This document shows, in pieces, positions 39,939 through 49,600 of a stretch of DNA of 64,000 nucleotides (positions are counted from its first letter, which is position 1; every line of letters begins with the position of its first letter). The notes under the pieces were generated by a model. That model saw nothing but the letters and a program-made list of their open reading frames with translations, did no database searches and had not been told where the DNA came from. Source of the DNA: Mesorhizobium sp. Z1-4 (GTDB taxonomy: Bacteria > Pseudomonadota > Alphaproteobacteria > Rhizobiales > Rhizobiaceae); assembly GCF_004000235.1 (NCBI RefSeq), contig NZ_RCIO01000001.1, positions 930,001 through 994,000 of the forward strand, given 5' to 3'. Position numbers and translations under genes: made by a program.

Positions 39939-40619
39939 ATGAAGGACGGACCGGACCTCTCGCGGATTGCATCGCTGGTCGGCGACCCCGCCCGCGCCAA
40001 CATGTTGTCAGCGCTGATGAGCGGCGCGGCACTTACGGCCAGCGAACTGGCGCTGGAAGGCGGGGTCGGCCTGCCGACGGCAAGTTCGCATCTGGCCAAG
40101 CTTTCCGAGGGAGGCCTGGTGACGGTCGCCAGCCAGGGGCGTCACAGATATTACGCGCTCGCCGGAAGCGAGGTCGCAGCGATGCTGGAAGCGATATCCG
40201 GCGTGGCGGCCTCGGTCGGTCCCAGGCGGGTGCGGCCCGGCCCGCGCGACAGCGCCATGCGCGAGGCGCGCATCTGCTACGACCATCTGGCCGGCGACAA
40301 GGGTGTCGCGCTTTTCGATCATCTGACGCAGAAGCGGCTTCTCAAAGCCTCCGGGCAAGAAGCGGCGCTGACGCCGAACGGGCGTGCGTGGTTCGCCGAT
40401 TTCGGTGTCGACGTCGCACAACTGGAAAACAAGCGGCGGCCGCTTTGCCGCGCCTGCCTCGACTGGAGCGTGCGCCGGTCGCATCTCGCCGGCTCACTGG
40501 GCGCGGCCACACTTGAACATATGTTCGCGCTCAACTGGGCGCGCCGCGAAGCCGGCAGCCGGGTGGTGCGTTTCACGCCAAAGGGGCGGGCGGAATTCGA
40601 GCGGCTGATCCGCGCCTGA
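39939..40619 (+). CDS. ArsR-type winged-helix regulator
   Basis: A 226-residue regulator. Residues 5-75 form an ArsR HTH (RIASLVGDPARANMLSALMSG, GLPTASSHLAKLSEGGLV, then the HRYYAL wing). The C-terminal 130 residues contain a conserved CRACLDWSVRRSHLAGSLG segment found in a subgroup of ArsR-like proteins without arsenic-type cysteine pairs. The effector is unknown. It diverges from the DUF1127 gene across a 96-bp spacer. Confidence 0.8.
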   Translation: MKDGPDLSRIASLVGDPARANMLSALMSGAALTASELALEGGVGLPTASSHLAKLSEGGLVTVASQGRHRYYALAGSEVAAMLEAISGVAASVGPRRVRPGPRDSAMREARICYDHLAGDKGVALFDHLTQKRLLKASGQEAALTPNGRAWFADFGVDVAQLENKRRPLCRACLDWSVRRSHLAGSLGAATLEHMFALNWARREAGSRVVRFTPKGRAEFERLIRA

Positions 40620-40811
40620 ATGGTGGCAATTCGGCCACAGCAGAACGGCTTCGGGCGCGGCGGATCAAATGCCGCCAAAAAGCCTCAGATACGTCCAGTT
40701 TCGGAACAGATTCGGCTCCTAAAGGCGCGGGCGATTCACGCAGTATTCATGAGTCTCGCGTAGGATCGTCCGCAATTCGGAAGGGACATCCGAGCGACAG
40801 GGGTCGGGACA

Positions 40812-40967
40812 ATGTCAGTCATAAGCATCATGGCGCGTTATGCCTGCGCTATGCGGGAATTCGTGGCGCCGAGCTACAGGCCGGAACGCCACTACATGCG
40901 CGGACCGGGACCGGCATGCGCCAAGCGCGGCACGGCTGCGATTTCGCACGAGCCGAGCTTCCAGTAA
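40812..40967 (+). CDS. Possible small ORF of 51 residues in the 40620-40971 gap
   Basis: The 352-bp gap after the ArsR gene holds no clear gene. One frame starting at 40812 (MSVISIMARYACAMREF) with GGGGTCGGGAC upstream could encode a 51-residue basic protein, ending four bases before the convergent DUF1850 gene. No family is recognised and it may be non-coding. Confidence 0.25.
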   Translation: MSVISIMARYACAMREFVAPSYRPERHYMRGPGPACAKRGTAAISHEPSFQ

Positions 40968-40971
40968 GCGA

Positions 40972-41340
40972 TCACTCGCCGCCGCACGCCCGGATCACCA
41001 CCGGGCTGCCGGCAGACGTACCGCCGATCTCACGGCAATCTTCCTCAACGCAAAGCTGCCAGCCGCCACCGGTTGCGCCCGAGCGGGCCAGCACCAGCTT
41101 TTCCTGCGGCGGGATCGCCGGGCGATAAACCCACCAGCCATCCTGCAGCACCGAACCCTCGGGCGGCTCCATGCCGGCGCCAGAGCCGCGCACCCGCGCC
41201 TCCACAACGCGCAGCCGGTGCTGCTCCAGCACCCAGTGTTCGCGCCACTCGGTTTTTTCGACCGAATGGGTCCAGGACAGCGTGAAGGCCGTGGCGGCAA
41301 TCGTTGCCGTGATCGCGCCTTCGATGACGCAGAGCGGCAT
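40972..41340 (-). CDS. DUF1850 protein of the TRAP transporter operon
   Basis: A 122-residue protein with a short N-terminal hydrophobic segment (about 8-20) and the DUF1850 pattern FTLSWTHSVEKTEWREHW (usually the first conserved block of this family), RVRGSGAGMEPPEG and a cysteine pair CVEEDC. DUF1850 genes are nearly always found beside TAXI-type TRAP permeases, here two bases after the permease stop. Probably a periplasmic accessory factor. Confidence 0.8.
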   Translation of the reverse strand: MPLCVIEGAITATIAATAFTLSWTHSVEKTEWREHWVLEQHRLRVVEARVRGSGAGMEPPEGSVLQDGWWVYRPAIPPQEKLVLARSGATGGGWQLCVEEDCREIGGTSAGSPVVIRACGGE

Positions 41341-41342
41341 GG

Positions 41343-43451
41343 CTAGTCGCCGATCGGCCCGGCGGCCGATGCGGGCTGCGCGCCGCGCGTGCGCCACCAG
41401 TGCTGGCCCAGCACCAAAGCGGCGAGCGCAAAGCCGATCTCGTCGGTGAGCGGCAGGGCCGCCACCAGCGTAAACGCCGCCGCAGCGGCCAGAAGCCGCT
41501 CCCAGACGGCCATGCGCGTACGCAAGAAGCCGATGACGGCAACACCCCACAGGCCGATCGAAAGTGCCGCCTTGAAGATGATGTAGGCGACCGCCGGCAA
41601 ATAACCGATCGTCTCCGCAAGCGGGCCGCCATCCTGAAGCATCAAGGCCGGCGTGTAGACGGCCATGAAGGGAATGACGAAACCAGCGGCGGCGATCTTG
41701 ATCGCTTCGAACGAAATCTTCAGCCCGCTTTCGCGCGCAATGGGTGCTGCGGCGAAACATGCAAGCGCCACCGGCGGCGTCAGGTCGGCGAGGATGCCGA
41801 AATAGAACACGAACATATGCGACACGATCAGCGGCACGCCGAGTTCGAGCAGGGCGGGGCCGGCGATCGTGGAGGTGATGATGTAGTTGGGGATTGTCGG
41901 GATGCCCATGCCGAGGATCAGGCAGGTGATCATGGTCAGCACAAGCGACAGGAAGAGCGAGTTCTCACCGACCGAGACGATGTATTGGCCGAAGGTGTTG
42001 GCAAGGCCGGTCAGCGTCATCGTGCCGATGATGATGCCGACGACCGCGCAAGCGACGCCGACGGGGAGCGCGGTCTTGGCGCCCTCGGCGAGCGAATCCC
42101 GGCAGACAGCGAGCGTCTGACGCCCGCCGTCGACGAAGATGTTGGCGGCGATAAGCGCAGCTGCCGCGGCCAGCACGACATTGATGCCGAACTGAAAGAA
42201 GCTCGCCGCGACCAGCCCGAGGCCTATCCAGAAGACGACCCGCAGCACCTGGCCCGGCAGTCCGAGCGCCACCGAACCGCCGAGGATCAGCAGCACGGTG
42301 AAGGACAGGCCGATGGTGCCGGCGAAAAGCGGCGTGTAGCCGGAAAACAGCAGATAAACGAGGGCCGCCAGCGGCAGCACAAGATACCAGCCGTTGCGAA
42401 CTGCTCTGAGGGCGGAGGGAAGCTCCTCCTTCGGCAGGCCGAGCAGGCCGCGTTTGCCGGCTTCCAGATGCACCATCCAGAAGGCGGAGGCGAAATAGAG
42501 TATGGCCGGGATGACGGCCGCCTTGACCACCTCGTAATATTCGATGCCCAGCGTCTCGGCCATGATGAAGGCGACCGCGCCCATGACCGGCGGCATGATC
42601 TGGCCGCCCATGGAAGAGGTGGATTCCACGCCGCCGGCAAAGGCGGCGCGGTAGCCGAAGCGCTTCATCAGCGGAATGGTGAACTGGCCGGTCGTCACGA
42701 CATTGGCGACGCCGGAACCGGAGATGGTGCCCATCAGGCCGGACGAAATGACCGAGACCTTGGCCGGGCCGCCCTTGGCATGGCCAACCAGACCCAGCGA
42801 GACATCGGTGAAAAGCTTGATCATGCCGGCGCGTTCGAGGAAGGCGCCGAACAGGATGAACAGGAAGATATAGGTCGCCGAGACGTAGGTCGGGATGCCG
42901 TAGATACCCTCGGTGCCGTAGGCCATGTGGTCGATGACCTGCTCGAAGGCGTAACCGCGGTGGTTGAACGGACGCGGCAGATACTGGCCGAACAGGCAAT
43001 AGGCGAGGAACAGGCCGGAGATGATAGGCAACGCCGGGCCCATGATCATCCAGGCAGCGGCAAAGACGGTGATCAGCGCCACGACGCCGAAGAAGATATC
43101 GAGGTCGGTCGGGAAACCGGCACGCAGGATGAGCGGCTCGTATTCGACGTACTGGTAGGTCGCGACCGCCATGCCCGCCAGCGCCAGCCCCCATGCGAGC
43201 GCGCGCAGCGGAAGCGGCCTGTGCTGCATCGCCGCCACCAGCGGAAATGCGAGCAGCATCAGGAAGCCGACATGGAAGGCACGGACGATCTGGCTCGGCA
43301 GGTTGATGACATGCGCGGCCGTGCCGATCTGATAAAGCGAAAAAACGAAGGCGATCCAGAACAGGACCTTGCCCTCGCGCGACAGCGGAAAGCTGCCATG
43401 CGTTGGATCGTGAATAGCGGCGCTTGCCGCTTCGTCGGTGGTGTTGCTCAC
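41343..43451 (-). CDS. TAXI-type TRAP transporter, fused 4TM/12TM permease
   Basis: A 702-residue protein joining the small (DctQ-like) and large (DctM-like) TRAP membrane subunits. The first 130 or so residues form about four helices, then a long DctM domain begins at about residue 135, with the markers GTISGSGVANVVTTGQFTIPLM, GGVESTSSMGGQIMPPVMGAVAFIMAE and LGMGIPTIPNYIITS. It pairs with the TAXI binding protein encoded 73 bp upstream. Substrate unknown; TAXI systems mostly take up organic acids or amino acids such as glutamate. Confidence 0.93.
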   Translation of the reverse strand: MSNTTDEAASAAIHDPTHGSFPLSREGKVLFWIAFVFSLYQIGTAAHVINLPSQIVRAFHVGFLMLLAFPLVAAMQHRPLPLRALAWGLALAGMAVATYQYVEYEPLILRAGFPTDLDIFFGVVALITVFAAAWMIMGPALPIISGLFLAYCLFGQYLPRPFNHRGYAFEQVIDHMAYGTEGIYGIPTYVSATYIFLFILFGAFLERAGMIKLFTDVSLGLVGHAKGGPAKVSVISSGLMGTISGSGVANVVTTGQFTIPLMKRFGYRAAFAGGVESTSSMGGQIMPPVMGAVAFIMAETLGIEYYEVVKAAVIPAILYFASAFWMVHLEAGKRGLLGLPKEELPSALRAVRNGWYLVLPLAALVYLLFSGYTPLFAGTIGLSFTVLLILGGSVALGLPGQVLRVVFWIGLGLVAASFFQFGINVVLAAAAALIAANIFVDGGRQTLAVCRDSLAEGAKTALPVGVACAVVGIIIGTMTLTGLANTFGQYIVSVGENSLFLSLVLTMITCLILGMGIPTIPNYIITSTIAGPALLELGVPLIVSHMFVFYFGILADLTPPVALACFAAAPIARESGLKISFEAIKIAAAGFVIPFMAVYTPALMLQDGGPLAETIGYLPAVAYIIFKAALSIGLWGVAVIGFLRTRMAVWERLLAAAAAFTLVAALPLTDEIGFALAALVLGQHWWRTRGAQPASAAGPIGD

Positions 43452-43524
43452 AAGGAAGCTCCCCCGGTTTCCCCGCGCCGGATGGAAAACGGGCCGGGCG
43501 TGACGCCCGGCCCGCGGCTGGACC

Positions 43525-44481
43525 TTACATCAGGCCCTTTTCCTTATAATAGCGCTCGGCGCCGGGATGAAGCGGAACCGGAACGCCCATCGGACCCTTG
43601 TCGAGCGAAATCGCCTTGGCGGCAGCGTGCGCGGCGACCATCGAATCGAGGTTCTCGAAGAGCTGCTTGGTCATCTGGTAAGCGACCTCGTCCGACACGT
43701 CGGAGTGGGTGACCAGAATATTGGTGATGGCAAGCGTGGGAACATCTTCGCCCTGACCCTCATAAGTGCCGGCGGGAATGGTGGCGGCGAGGAAGGGAGC
43801 GCCCAGCGTTTCGGCGACGGATGAGGGCACCGCGACCATGGTGATCGGCAGAGAGGTCGCGAGATCCTTGATCGAAGACACGCCGAGACCGGCCGACTGC
43901 AGCGTGGCGTCAAGCTGGCGGTTCTTGATCAGTTCGACCGACTCGCCGAAGGGCAGATATTCGGTCTGGCCGAGATCGTCATAGCTCATGCCCATGGCGC
44001 CGAAGATGCGGCGGGCATTGAGCTCGGTGCCGGATTTCGGCGCGCCGACCGAGAGACCCTTGCCTTTCAGATCCTCGAAATTCTTGATGCCGGATTCCTG
44101 GCTGGCGACGATCTGGATGTAGTTCGGGTAGATGGCGGCAATGCCGCGCAGCTTTTCGAGCTTGGCCGGGAAGCCCGCTTCAGCGTCGCCTTCCCAGGCG
44201 GACTTGACGGAATCGCCGAGCGCGAAGGCGATCTCGCCACGGCCCTGCTGCAAAAGGTTGAGGTTCTCGACCGATGCCTTGGTGGATTGAACCTGCGTCT
44301 GCACGCCCTCAATGGTCTTGCCGTAGATGTCAGCCAGCGCAACGCCGAGCGGATAATAGACACCGGACGTGCCGCCGGTCAGAACGTTGATGAACTCCTG
44401 CGACTTGGCGGCGAAAGTGGATGCGCCGAGCGTGAGCGCGACGGCGCTCGCGGTAAGCAGTTTCATGGCTGCGGATTTCAT
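43525..44481 (-). CDS. TAXI-family TRAP solute-binding protein
   Basis: A 318-residue periplasmic binding protein with a signal peptide (about 1-27). The family motif INVLTGGTSGVYYPLGVALADIY near the N-terminus and SVGAPKSGTELNARRIFGAMG in the middle define TAXI proteins. GGGAGG sits six bases before the ATG. The gene has a sigma-54 promoter about 60-75 bp upstream, so it should be switched on by the adjacent NtrC-type regulator. Confidence 0.93.
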   Translation of the reverse strand: MKSAAMKLLTASAVALTLGASTFAAKSQEFINVLTGGTSGVYYPLGVALADIYGKTIEGVQTQVQSTKASVENLNLLQQGRGEIAFALGDSVKSAWEGDAEAGFPAKLEKLRGIAAIYPNYIQIVASQESGIKNFEDLKGKGLSVGAPKSGTELNARRIFGAMGMSYDDLGQTEYLPFGESVELIKNRQLDATLQSAGLGVSSIKDLATSLPITMVAVPSSVAETLGAPFLAATIPAGTYEGQGEDVPTLAITNILVTHSDVSDEVAYQMTKQLFENLDSMVAAHAAAKAISLDKGPMGVPVPLHPGAERYYKEKGLM

Positions 44482-44541
44482 AAAAACCTCCCTGGTTTCC
44501 TCCCTGCCGTCGCGGGTGCGACCGGCAAGCCGGATTCATAG

Positions 44542-44558
44542 TAGCACGCGGCGTGCCA
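44542..44558 (-). promoter_or_regulatory. Sigma-54 promoter for the TAXI TRAP operon
   Basis: The minus strand reads TGGCACGCCGCGTGCTA, matching the sigma-54 consensus TGGCACG-N4-TTGCW with a single mismatch (G for the first T). It lies 61-77 bp upstream of the binding-protein ATG, with both invariant GG and GC pairs at the right spacing. Confidence 0.8.
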
Positions 44559-44620
44559 GACTCCGCGCTGAGGCAATACTTTGAGATTCAATGACTTAAA
44601 GAGGCTACGAAGGGCGAGCA

Positions 44621-44668
44621 TGGCGGAAATTTGCCAAATGAAGTGCCTGGCCCGGCAAGAAATTGCCG
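44621..44668. promoter_or_regulatory. Paired operators (upstream activator sites) for the DctD-like regulator
   Basis: Two similar inverted repeats, TGGC-N8-GCCA (44621-44636) and CGGCAA-N4-TTGCCG (44653-44668), have centres 32 bp apart, about three helical turns, and lie roughly 70-110 bp upstream of the sigma-54 promoter. This is the usual layout for NtrC-family activator binding. Confidence 0.6.
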
Positions 44669-44673
44669 AACAC

Positions 44674-46020
44674 TCAACCGGCGGCATCGAGGTCTTCGTC
44701 GCGGCGCAGCCGATAACGCACCATCTTCTCGTTGAGCGTACGGCGGGGAATGCCCAGCGCCTCGCTCGCTGCCATCGCATTGCCGTCATGGGCGTCGAGC
44801 GCCTGACGGATGAGTTCGGCCTCGAAGGCCGCCACGCGCTCCGGCAGCGGCGCATCGTCCTCTCCCGCGCTCTGGGCCACGAGCTCAGGCATCGCGAACA
44901 GGCCGAGCACATGCCGCTCGGCGGCGGCCTTCAACTCGCGCACATTGCCCGGCCAGCGCAGGGCACGCAGCGCGTCAAGGAGTGCGGGTGCCGCAGGCTG
45001 GAGCGCTACCGAATGGCGCTCGGCAGCAGCGGCACAGAAATGGCGGAAGAGAAGCTGAATGTCGGCGGCGCGTGCGCGCAGCGGCGGTATCTGCAGCGAT
45101 ACGGTGGCGAGCCGGAAATAGAGATCGGAGCGGAAGCGACCCGCCTCGCTTTCGGCCTTCAGATCGGCCTTGGTGGCGGCCACAAACCGCACGTCGACGG
45201 GCGACAGCTTGTTGGAACCTACAGGCTCAACGGCGCGCTCCTGAATGACGCGCAGCAGCTTGGCCTGAAGCGCGAGCGGCATGGATTCGATCTCGTCGAG
45301 CAGCACCGTACCCCCGCGCGCGAACTCGATGCGGCCGATGCGTTTCTGGATGGCGCCGGTGAAGGCGCCGCGCTCGTGCCCGAAAATCTCGCTCTCGAAA
45401 ACGGTCTCAGGGATGGCGGCGCAGTTTATCGCGACGAATGGCCGGCCCTGACGCTTGCCGAAATCGTGCAGCGCGCGGGCGACCACCTCCTTGCCGGTGC
45501 CGGTTTCGCCTTCGATGAGTACGTCGACATCGATGTCGGCGAGCTGACGGATTTTGCTGCGCAGCGCGGACATGGCCTGCGTTCCGCCGACCAGCCTCAG
45601 ATCGAGATCACCGCCGGCGCCGCTCCTCAATCGCTCCAGTTCGCCGGATATGCGGCGCTCGGCAACGGCCCGGTCGAGCACCGCGACCAGATGCTCGGCA
45701 TTGTAGGGCTTTTCGAGAAAATCATGCGCACCGCGGCGCATGGCATCGACCGACAGCGCGACATCACCATGGCCGGTCAGAAGCACGACCGGCATGCGGG
45801 CATCGCGCACGCGCACCGCATCGAGAAGCTCGAAACCGTCCATGCCAGGCATGCGGACGTCGGTGACGAGCACATCGAAAAGCTGATCGTCGAGAAGCGA
45901 CAGCGCTTCCGCGCCGCCCTGTGCGACGGTGGCCACGAAGCCCATCAGCGACAGGTATTCCGCCGCCGATTCCCGCAGCTCCTTCTCGTCATCGACAAAG
46001 AGGACGGCGCCGCGGCTCAT
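44674..46020 (-). CDS. Sigma-54-dependent response regulator (DctD-like)
   Basis: A 448-residue NtrC-family protein. A receiver domain (about 3-118; VLFVDDEKELRE with the acidic pocket, phospho-Asp in VLVTDVRMPGMDG) is followed by an AAA+ domain with Walker A GETGTGKEVVARALH, the sigma-54-contacting GAFTGA loop in HERGAFTGAIQ and GTVLLDEIESMP (Walker B). A Fis-type HTH ends the protein (GNAMAASEALGIPRRTLNEKM). It shares four bases with its kinase gene and lies just upstream of the TRAP operon with a sigma-54 promoter and matching operators. Confidence 0.93.
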   Translation of the reverse strand: MSRGAVLFVDDEKELRESAAEYLSLMGFVATVAQGGAEALSLLDDQLFDVLVTDVRMPGMDGFELLDAVRVRDARMPVVLLTGHGDVALSVDAMRRGAHDFLEKPYNAEHLVAVLDRAVAERRISGELERLRSGAGGDLDLRLVGGTQAMSALRSKIRQLADIDVDVLIEGETGTGKEVVARALHDFGKRQGRPFVAINCAAIPETVFESEIFGHERGAFTGAIQKRIGRIEFARGGTVLLDEIESMPLALQAKLLRVIQERAVEPVGSNKLSPVDVRFVAATKADLKAESEAGRFRSDLYFRLATVSLQIPPLRARAADIQLLFRHFCAAAAERHSVALQPAAPALLDALRALRWPGNVRELKAAAERHVLGLFAMPELVAQSAGEDDAPLPERVAAFEAELIRQALDAHDGNAMAASEALGIPRRTLNEKMVRYRLRRDEDLDAAG

Positions 46021-47804
46021 TCGGCCGCTTCCCGCATGGGTGCAGCAACCGGCAGCGATACGGTGAAGACCGAACCGCCCTTTTCGCCCGGGGCGAAGGT
46101 AAGCGAGCCGCCGAATTCACCGATGATGGCGCGCGAAATCGAGAGGCCGAGGCCAAGCCCCTCTCCCGTTTGCTTGGTGGTGAAAAACGGCTCCGCAATG
46201 CGGCCGACCAGATCGGCGGGAATGCCAGGGCCGTTGTCGGCAACGCGGATGGCGACATTGCCGCCGCCCTGTTCCACCGAGATCGTCACTGCCGGGTTTT
46301 CGACATCGGCGACCGCGTCGAGCGCGTTCACAATGAGATTGAGTACGACCTGCTCGATCCGCACCGCATTGGCCATCACGGTCGCCGGCGGCGCGGCAAC
46401 GACTTCGAGCGCCACGCCCTCCTGCTCGGCGCGGTGGCGGGTGAGCTCCACCGCCGCCTGAATGCTGCGCTCCAGCGATACCGGCTCGCGGGTGCCTGGC
46501 TCCTTGCGGGCGAAGGCGCGCAGATGCTTGACCGTGCGCTGAATGCGGCCCGCCAGATCGCGAGCAGCGGACATCTTGGCACCGGCGGCCGTGGCATCGC
46601 CCCGGCCGGCCAGAACGCCCGCCGTGGCAAGCGTGTTTTCGAGCGCCGACAGCGGCTGGCTGACCTCATGCACGATTGCCGCCGACATGCGGCCGAGCGC
46701 GGCGAGCTTTGCCGTCTGGATGAGCGTGTCCTGCGCAGCGCGCAGCTCTTCTTCCGCGTGGCGGCGCTCGTCGATTTCGCGGTTAAGCTCGGCGGTGCGT
46801 TCAATGACGCGCCGTTCCAGCCGGTCATGCTCGTCGAGTTTGGTGCGGATCAGCAAACGGCGCTGATGCAGATAGAAGCCGACCGAGCAGGCCAGCATGC
46901 CGACCAGCGCCGTGATGCCGGCGAGAAGCAGCGCATTGCTGTAGATCGAGGCCATGCTGCGCGCGCCGATCAGCCGCCAGTTCTCCGGTTCGATGCGGGC
47001 GGAGCGCAGCAGATGGTTCTGGTCCGAGCCGTCGATCACGGTGTCGCGCGGCAGGCCGGTGCCGGGCCCGAATATCGGCTCGGCGGTGGCGAGTTCGACG
47101 CCATCATATTTTCGCGTGCGGGCGATGTCGTTGAGCGCGGTGTCCTCCAGCGCATGCAGCGGGCGGTATTTCCACGGCTCGTGCCCGGACAGGAAAACGA
47201 CGCCGTCGGCATCAGCCAGCGCAGCGAAGATCGAGGAGTTGCGCCAGGCGGTCTCGATGCGCTCCATGCCGATCTTGACCACTGCGACGCCGACCAAGCG
47301 GCCATCGAGGCGGATTGCGGAAGACAGGAAATACCCCGGGCGTCCGGTGGTGACGCCGACAGCGTAGAAACGGCCCTCGCCGCGCTCGACCGCATCCTGG
47401 AAATAGGGTCGGAAGCGGTAATTCCTGCCGACGAAACTGGTCGGTTCGGCATGGTTGCTGGCCGCCACCGTCAGCCCGTCCGGGGTCATGACATAGAGCT
47501 CGTCGGCGCCGCTGTCGGTGCGCACTTCTTCCAGGTAGCGATTGGCGGCGGCGGCGTTGTCATCGCTGACAAGCGCCGCGACGACGCGGCCATCGCGGCC
47601 GATCACCGCCGGCAAATAGCGAAAGCGCTCGATCTCGCTCTCGAGCGAACTGGCGATGACCTGCAATTCGTCGTCGAGCGCGGTTTCGGCTGCACGACTG
47701 CCGGCTTCCACAGCCGCAAACCACGCAGCGATGGCCGCCGCAGCCGTCACGAGCGTGACGAAAGCCAGTATCAGACCGCGATTGCCCAGCCGGTGACCGA
47801 TCAT
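46017..47804 (-). CDS. DctB-like sensor histidine kinase
   Basis: A 595-residue membrane kinase. Two helices (about 10-30 and 285-310) flank a periplasmic double-Cache (dCACHE) sensor with GRDGRVVAALVSDDN and NYRFRPYFQDAVERGEGRFYAVGVTTGRPGYFLSSAI, the typical DctB signature. The cytosolic part has the H box MSAAIVHEVSQPLSALENTLA, and N and G boxes in VVLNLIVNALDAV and VADNGPGIPADLVGRIAEPFFTTK. DctB proteins sense C4-dicarboxylates; here the linked transporter is TAXI, so the ligand may differ. It overlaps its regulator gene by four bases. Confidence 0.93.
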   Translation of the reverse strand: MIGHRLGNRGLILAFVTLVTAAAAIAAWFAAVEAGSRAAETALDDELQVIASSLESEIERFRYLPAVIGRDGRVVAALVSDDNAAAANRYLEEVRTDSGADELYVMTPDGLTVAASNHAEPTSFVGRNYRFRPYFQDAVERGEGRFYAVGVTTGRPGYFLSSAIRLDGRLVGVAVVKIGMERIETAWRNSSIFAALADADGVVFLSGHEPWKYRPLHALEDTALNDIARTRKYDGVELATAEPIFGPGTGLPRDTVIDGSDQNHLLRSARIEPENWRLIGARSMASIYSNALLLAGITALVGMLACSVGFYLHQRRLLIRTKLDEHDRLERRVIERTAELNREIDERRHAEEELRAAQDTLIQTAKLAALGRMSAAIVHEVSQPLSALENTLATAGVLAGRGDATAAGAKMSAARDLAGRIQRTVKHLRAFARKEPGTREPVSLERSIQAAVELTRHRAEQEGVALEVVAAPPATVMANAVRIEQVVLNLIVNALDAVADVENPAVTISVEQGGGNVAIRVADNGPGIPADLVGRIAEPFFTTKQTGEGLGLGLSISRAIIGEFGGSLTFAPGEKGGSVFTVSLPVAAPMREAAE

Positions 47805-47880
47805 CGTCCTCCCTTCCAGCCTGGCGGTATTCTTACGCCGGCTCGGACGAAAGACAATTCACGCCCGGTGTGACGGGTTG

Positions 47881-48525
47881 TCAGCGGTAGTGTTCGGCGA
47901 GGAAAGCCGCCGTCTCGCCGTGCAGAGGTGCGGCCCGGAAGCGGGCGAGCGTGGCAGCGTCGAGCCTGCGGTAGCCGTAACGCTCGACAAGCTCGGTGAT
48001 CGGCACCGGCTCGCCATCGAAAGGAGAGAAACCAAGCTCGTCGCCCACGGCGACGGCACCCTCATTTATGACCCTGCAATAGAAGCCGGTGCGGTTGGCG
48101 CGGAAGAACTTCGAGACAAACTGGCTGTCATCCATATGAGCGGCGAAGGTAGCGCAGGGGATACGCGGCGAGGTGACCTCCAGAACAAGGCCGCCACCTG
48201 TCAACCGATCACCCACCGCGATATCGGCGGTGGTGATGCCGCTCAGAGTGAGGTTTTCGCCAAATCGTCCGGCGGCAAGCTCCAGGCCGAGCTCCGCCGT
48301 CCACCATTCGTAATCCTGCCTGCAGTAGCAATAGACTGCCTGATCGAGCCCGCCGTGATTTTCGGTGTCGACTATCTGGTCACCTTCAAGGCCAAGCCAA
48401 TGAACCGCCACGGCGCCCTGGCGCGGACGTTTGTCGATGCCGGAAAAGCCAGACTTGGTGGCGATCGGTGCCGGCTTGCCGGTCGAGACCGCCTCGACGG
48501 CAACCTCGCGCGGCGCCCGGTTCAC
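47881..48525 (-). CDS. MOSC-domain protein (YiiM-like)
   Basis: A 214-residue MOSC protein; [27 protein letters not shown] and the conserved cysteine in [16 protein letters not shown] are the family signatures. YiiM-type proteins are molybdenum-cofactor-dependent reductases of N-hydroxylated compounds. The gene overlaps the cysK stop by four bases, an uncommon partnership that may link the enzyme to sulfur metabolism. Confidence 0.85.
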   Translation of the reverse strand: MNRAPREVAVEAVSTGKPAPIATKSGFSGIDKRPRQGAVAVHWLGLEGDQIVDTENHGGLDQAVYCYCRQDYEWWTAELGLELAAGRFGENLTLSGITTADIAVGDRLTGGGLVLEVTSPRIPCATFAAHMDDSQFVSKFFRANRTGFYCRVINEGAVAVGDELGFSPFDGEPVPITELVERYGYRRLDAATLARFRAAPLHGETAAFLAEHYR

Positions 48526-49490
48526 GAACTGCCCAGCCCGTCGAAAAGGACGGTGGAGAGATATCGCTCGGCAAAGGAGGGGATGACCACAACGATCAGC
48601 TTGCCGGCGTTTTCCGGCCGTGAGCCGACCACGGCCGCAGCCTGAAGTGCCGCGCCAGACGAGATGCCGACCGGGATGCCCTCGATGCGGGCCAGCAGGC
48701 GCGCATTCGCCACCGCGTCATCGTTCGAGACGGTGACCACCTCGTCGAAGATTTCGGTGTCGAGCACGGGCGGAACGAAGCCTGCGCCGATGCCCTGTAT
48801 CTTGTGCGGGCCGGGGTTGCCACCGGAGAGCACCGGCGAATCCTTGGGTTCGACAGCGACCATCTGCAGGCCGGGCTTGCGCTTCTTCAGCACCTGACCG
48901 ACGCCGGTGATCGTGCCGCCTGTGCCAATGCCGGAGACTACGATATCGACCGCGCCGTCAGTATCGTTCCAGATTTCCTCGGCCGTCGTGCGGCGGTGGA
49001 TCTCGGGATTGGCCGGGTTTTCGAACTGCTGCGGAATGATGGCGTCCGGCATCGAAGCCTGCAGCTCCTCGGCGCGGGTGATCGCGCCGCGCATGCCCTT
49101 CGCGCCTTCGGTGAGTTCCAGCTCGGCGCCCAGCAGCGCCAGCATCTTGCGGCGCTCGAGCGACATGGTTTCCGGCATGGTGAGGATCAGCCGGTAGCCC
49201 TTGGCGGCGGCGGCGAAGGCGAGCGCGATGCCGGTGTTACCGGAGGTCGGCTCGACCAGAACGGTGCGGCCGGGCGCGATGCGGCCAGCCGCTTCCAGCG
49301 CCTCGATCATCGCAACGCCGATACGGTCCTTGACGCTGGCAATCGGGTTGAAGAATTCGAGCTTGGCAGCGAGCCGGGCGCCAACGCCCTTTTCGGCGGC
49401 GAACTTGTCGACGCGCACCAGCGGCGTGTCGCCGATCGTCTGCGTTATGGAATCGTAGATGCGGCCGCGGCCGGGTTTGTTGTCGCTCAT
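48522..49490 (-). CDS. cysK: Cysteine synthase A
   Basis: A 322-residue PLP enzyme making cysteine from O-acetylserine and sulfide. The PLP lysine is in [13 protein letters not shown] (about 48-60), the substrate loop in [13 protein letters not shown] and the cofactor phosphate loop in [15 protein letters not shown]. The [12 protein letters not shown] stretch is typical of CysK rather than CBS. The start at 49490 ([20 protein letters not shown]) matches homologues; the frame is open far upstream but overlaps the next gene. It is followed directly by the MOSC gene. Confidence 0.93.
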   Translation of the reverse strand: MSDNKPGRGRIYDSITQTIGDTPLVRVDKFAAEKGVGARLAAKLEFFNPIASVKDRIGVAMIEALEAAGRIAPGRTVLVEPTSGNTGIALAFAAAAKGYRLILTMPETMSLERRKMLALLGAELELTEGAKGMRGAITRAEELQASMPDAIIPQQFENPANPEIHRRTTAEEIWNDTDGAVDIVVSGIGTGGTITGVGQVLKKRKPGLQMVAVEPKDSPVLSGGNPGPHKIQGIGAGFVPPVLDTEIFDEVVTVSNDDAVANARLLARIEGIPVGISSGAALQAAAVVGSRPENAGKLIVVVIPSFAERYLSTVLFDGLGSS

Positions 49491-49600
49491 GTGGTCACTC
49501 CAGCTTTGCACCATGATTGCCTGCGCACCGACCGGCTGCCAAGGCATGGCATTCCGATAATCGCGCTTTCCCCGGCATCGGCTGCGCGGCGGATGGCCAC

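Noticed and set aside
41400-43712. Plus-strand frame of 770 codons opposite the TRAP permease
   Set aside because: Charged, Asp/Arg/His-rich translation typical of the antisense of a membrane protein; no domain seen.
44581-47873. Long plus-strand frames opposite the DctB/DctD-like genes
   Set aside because: Antisense of genes with all kinase and AAA+ motifs intact.
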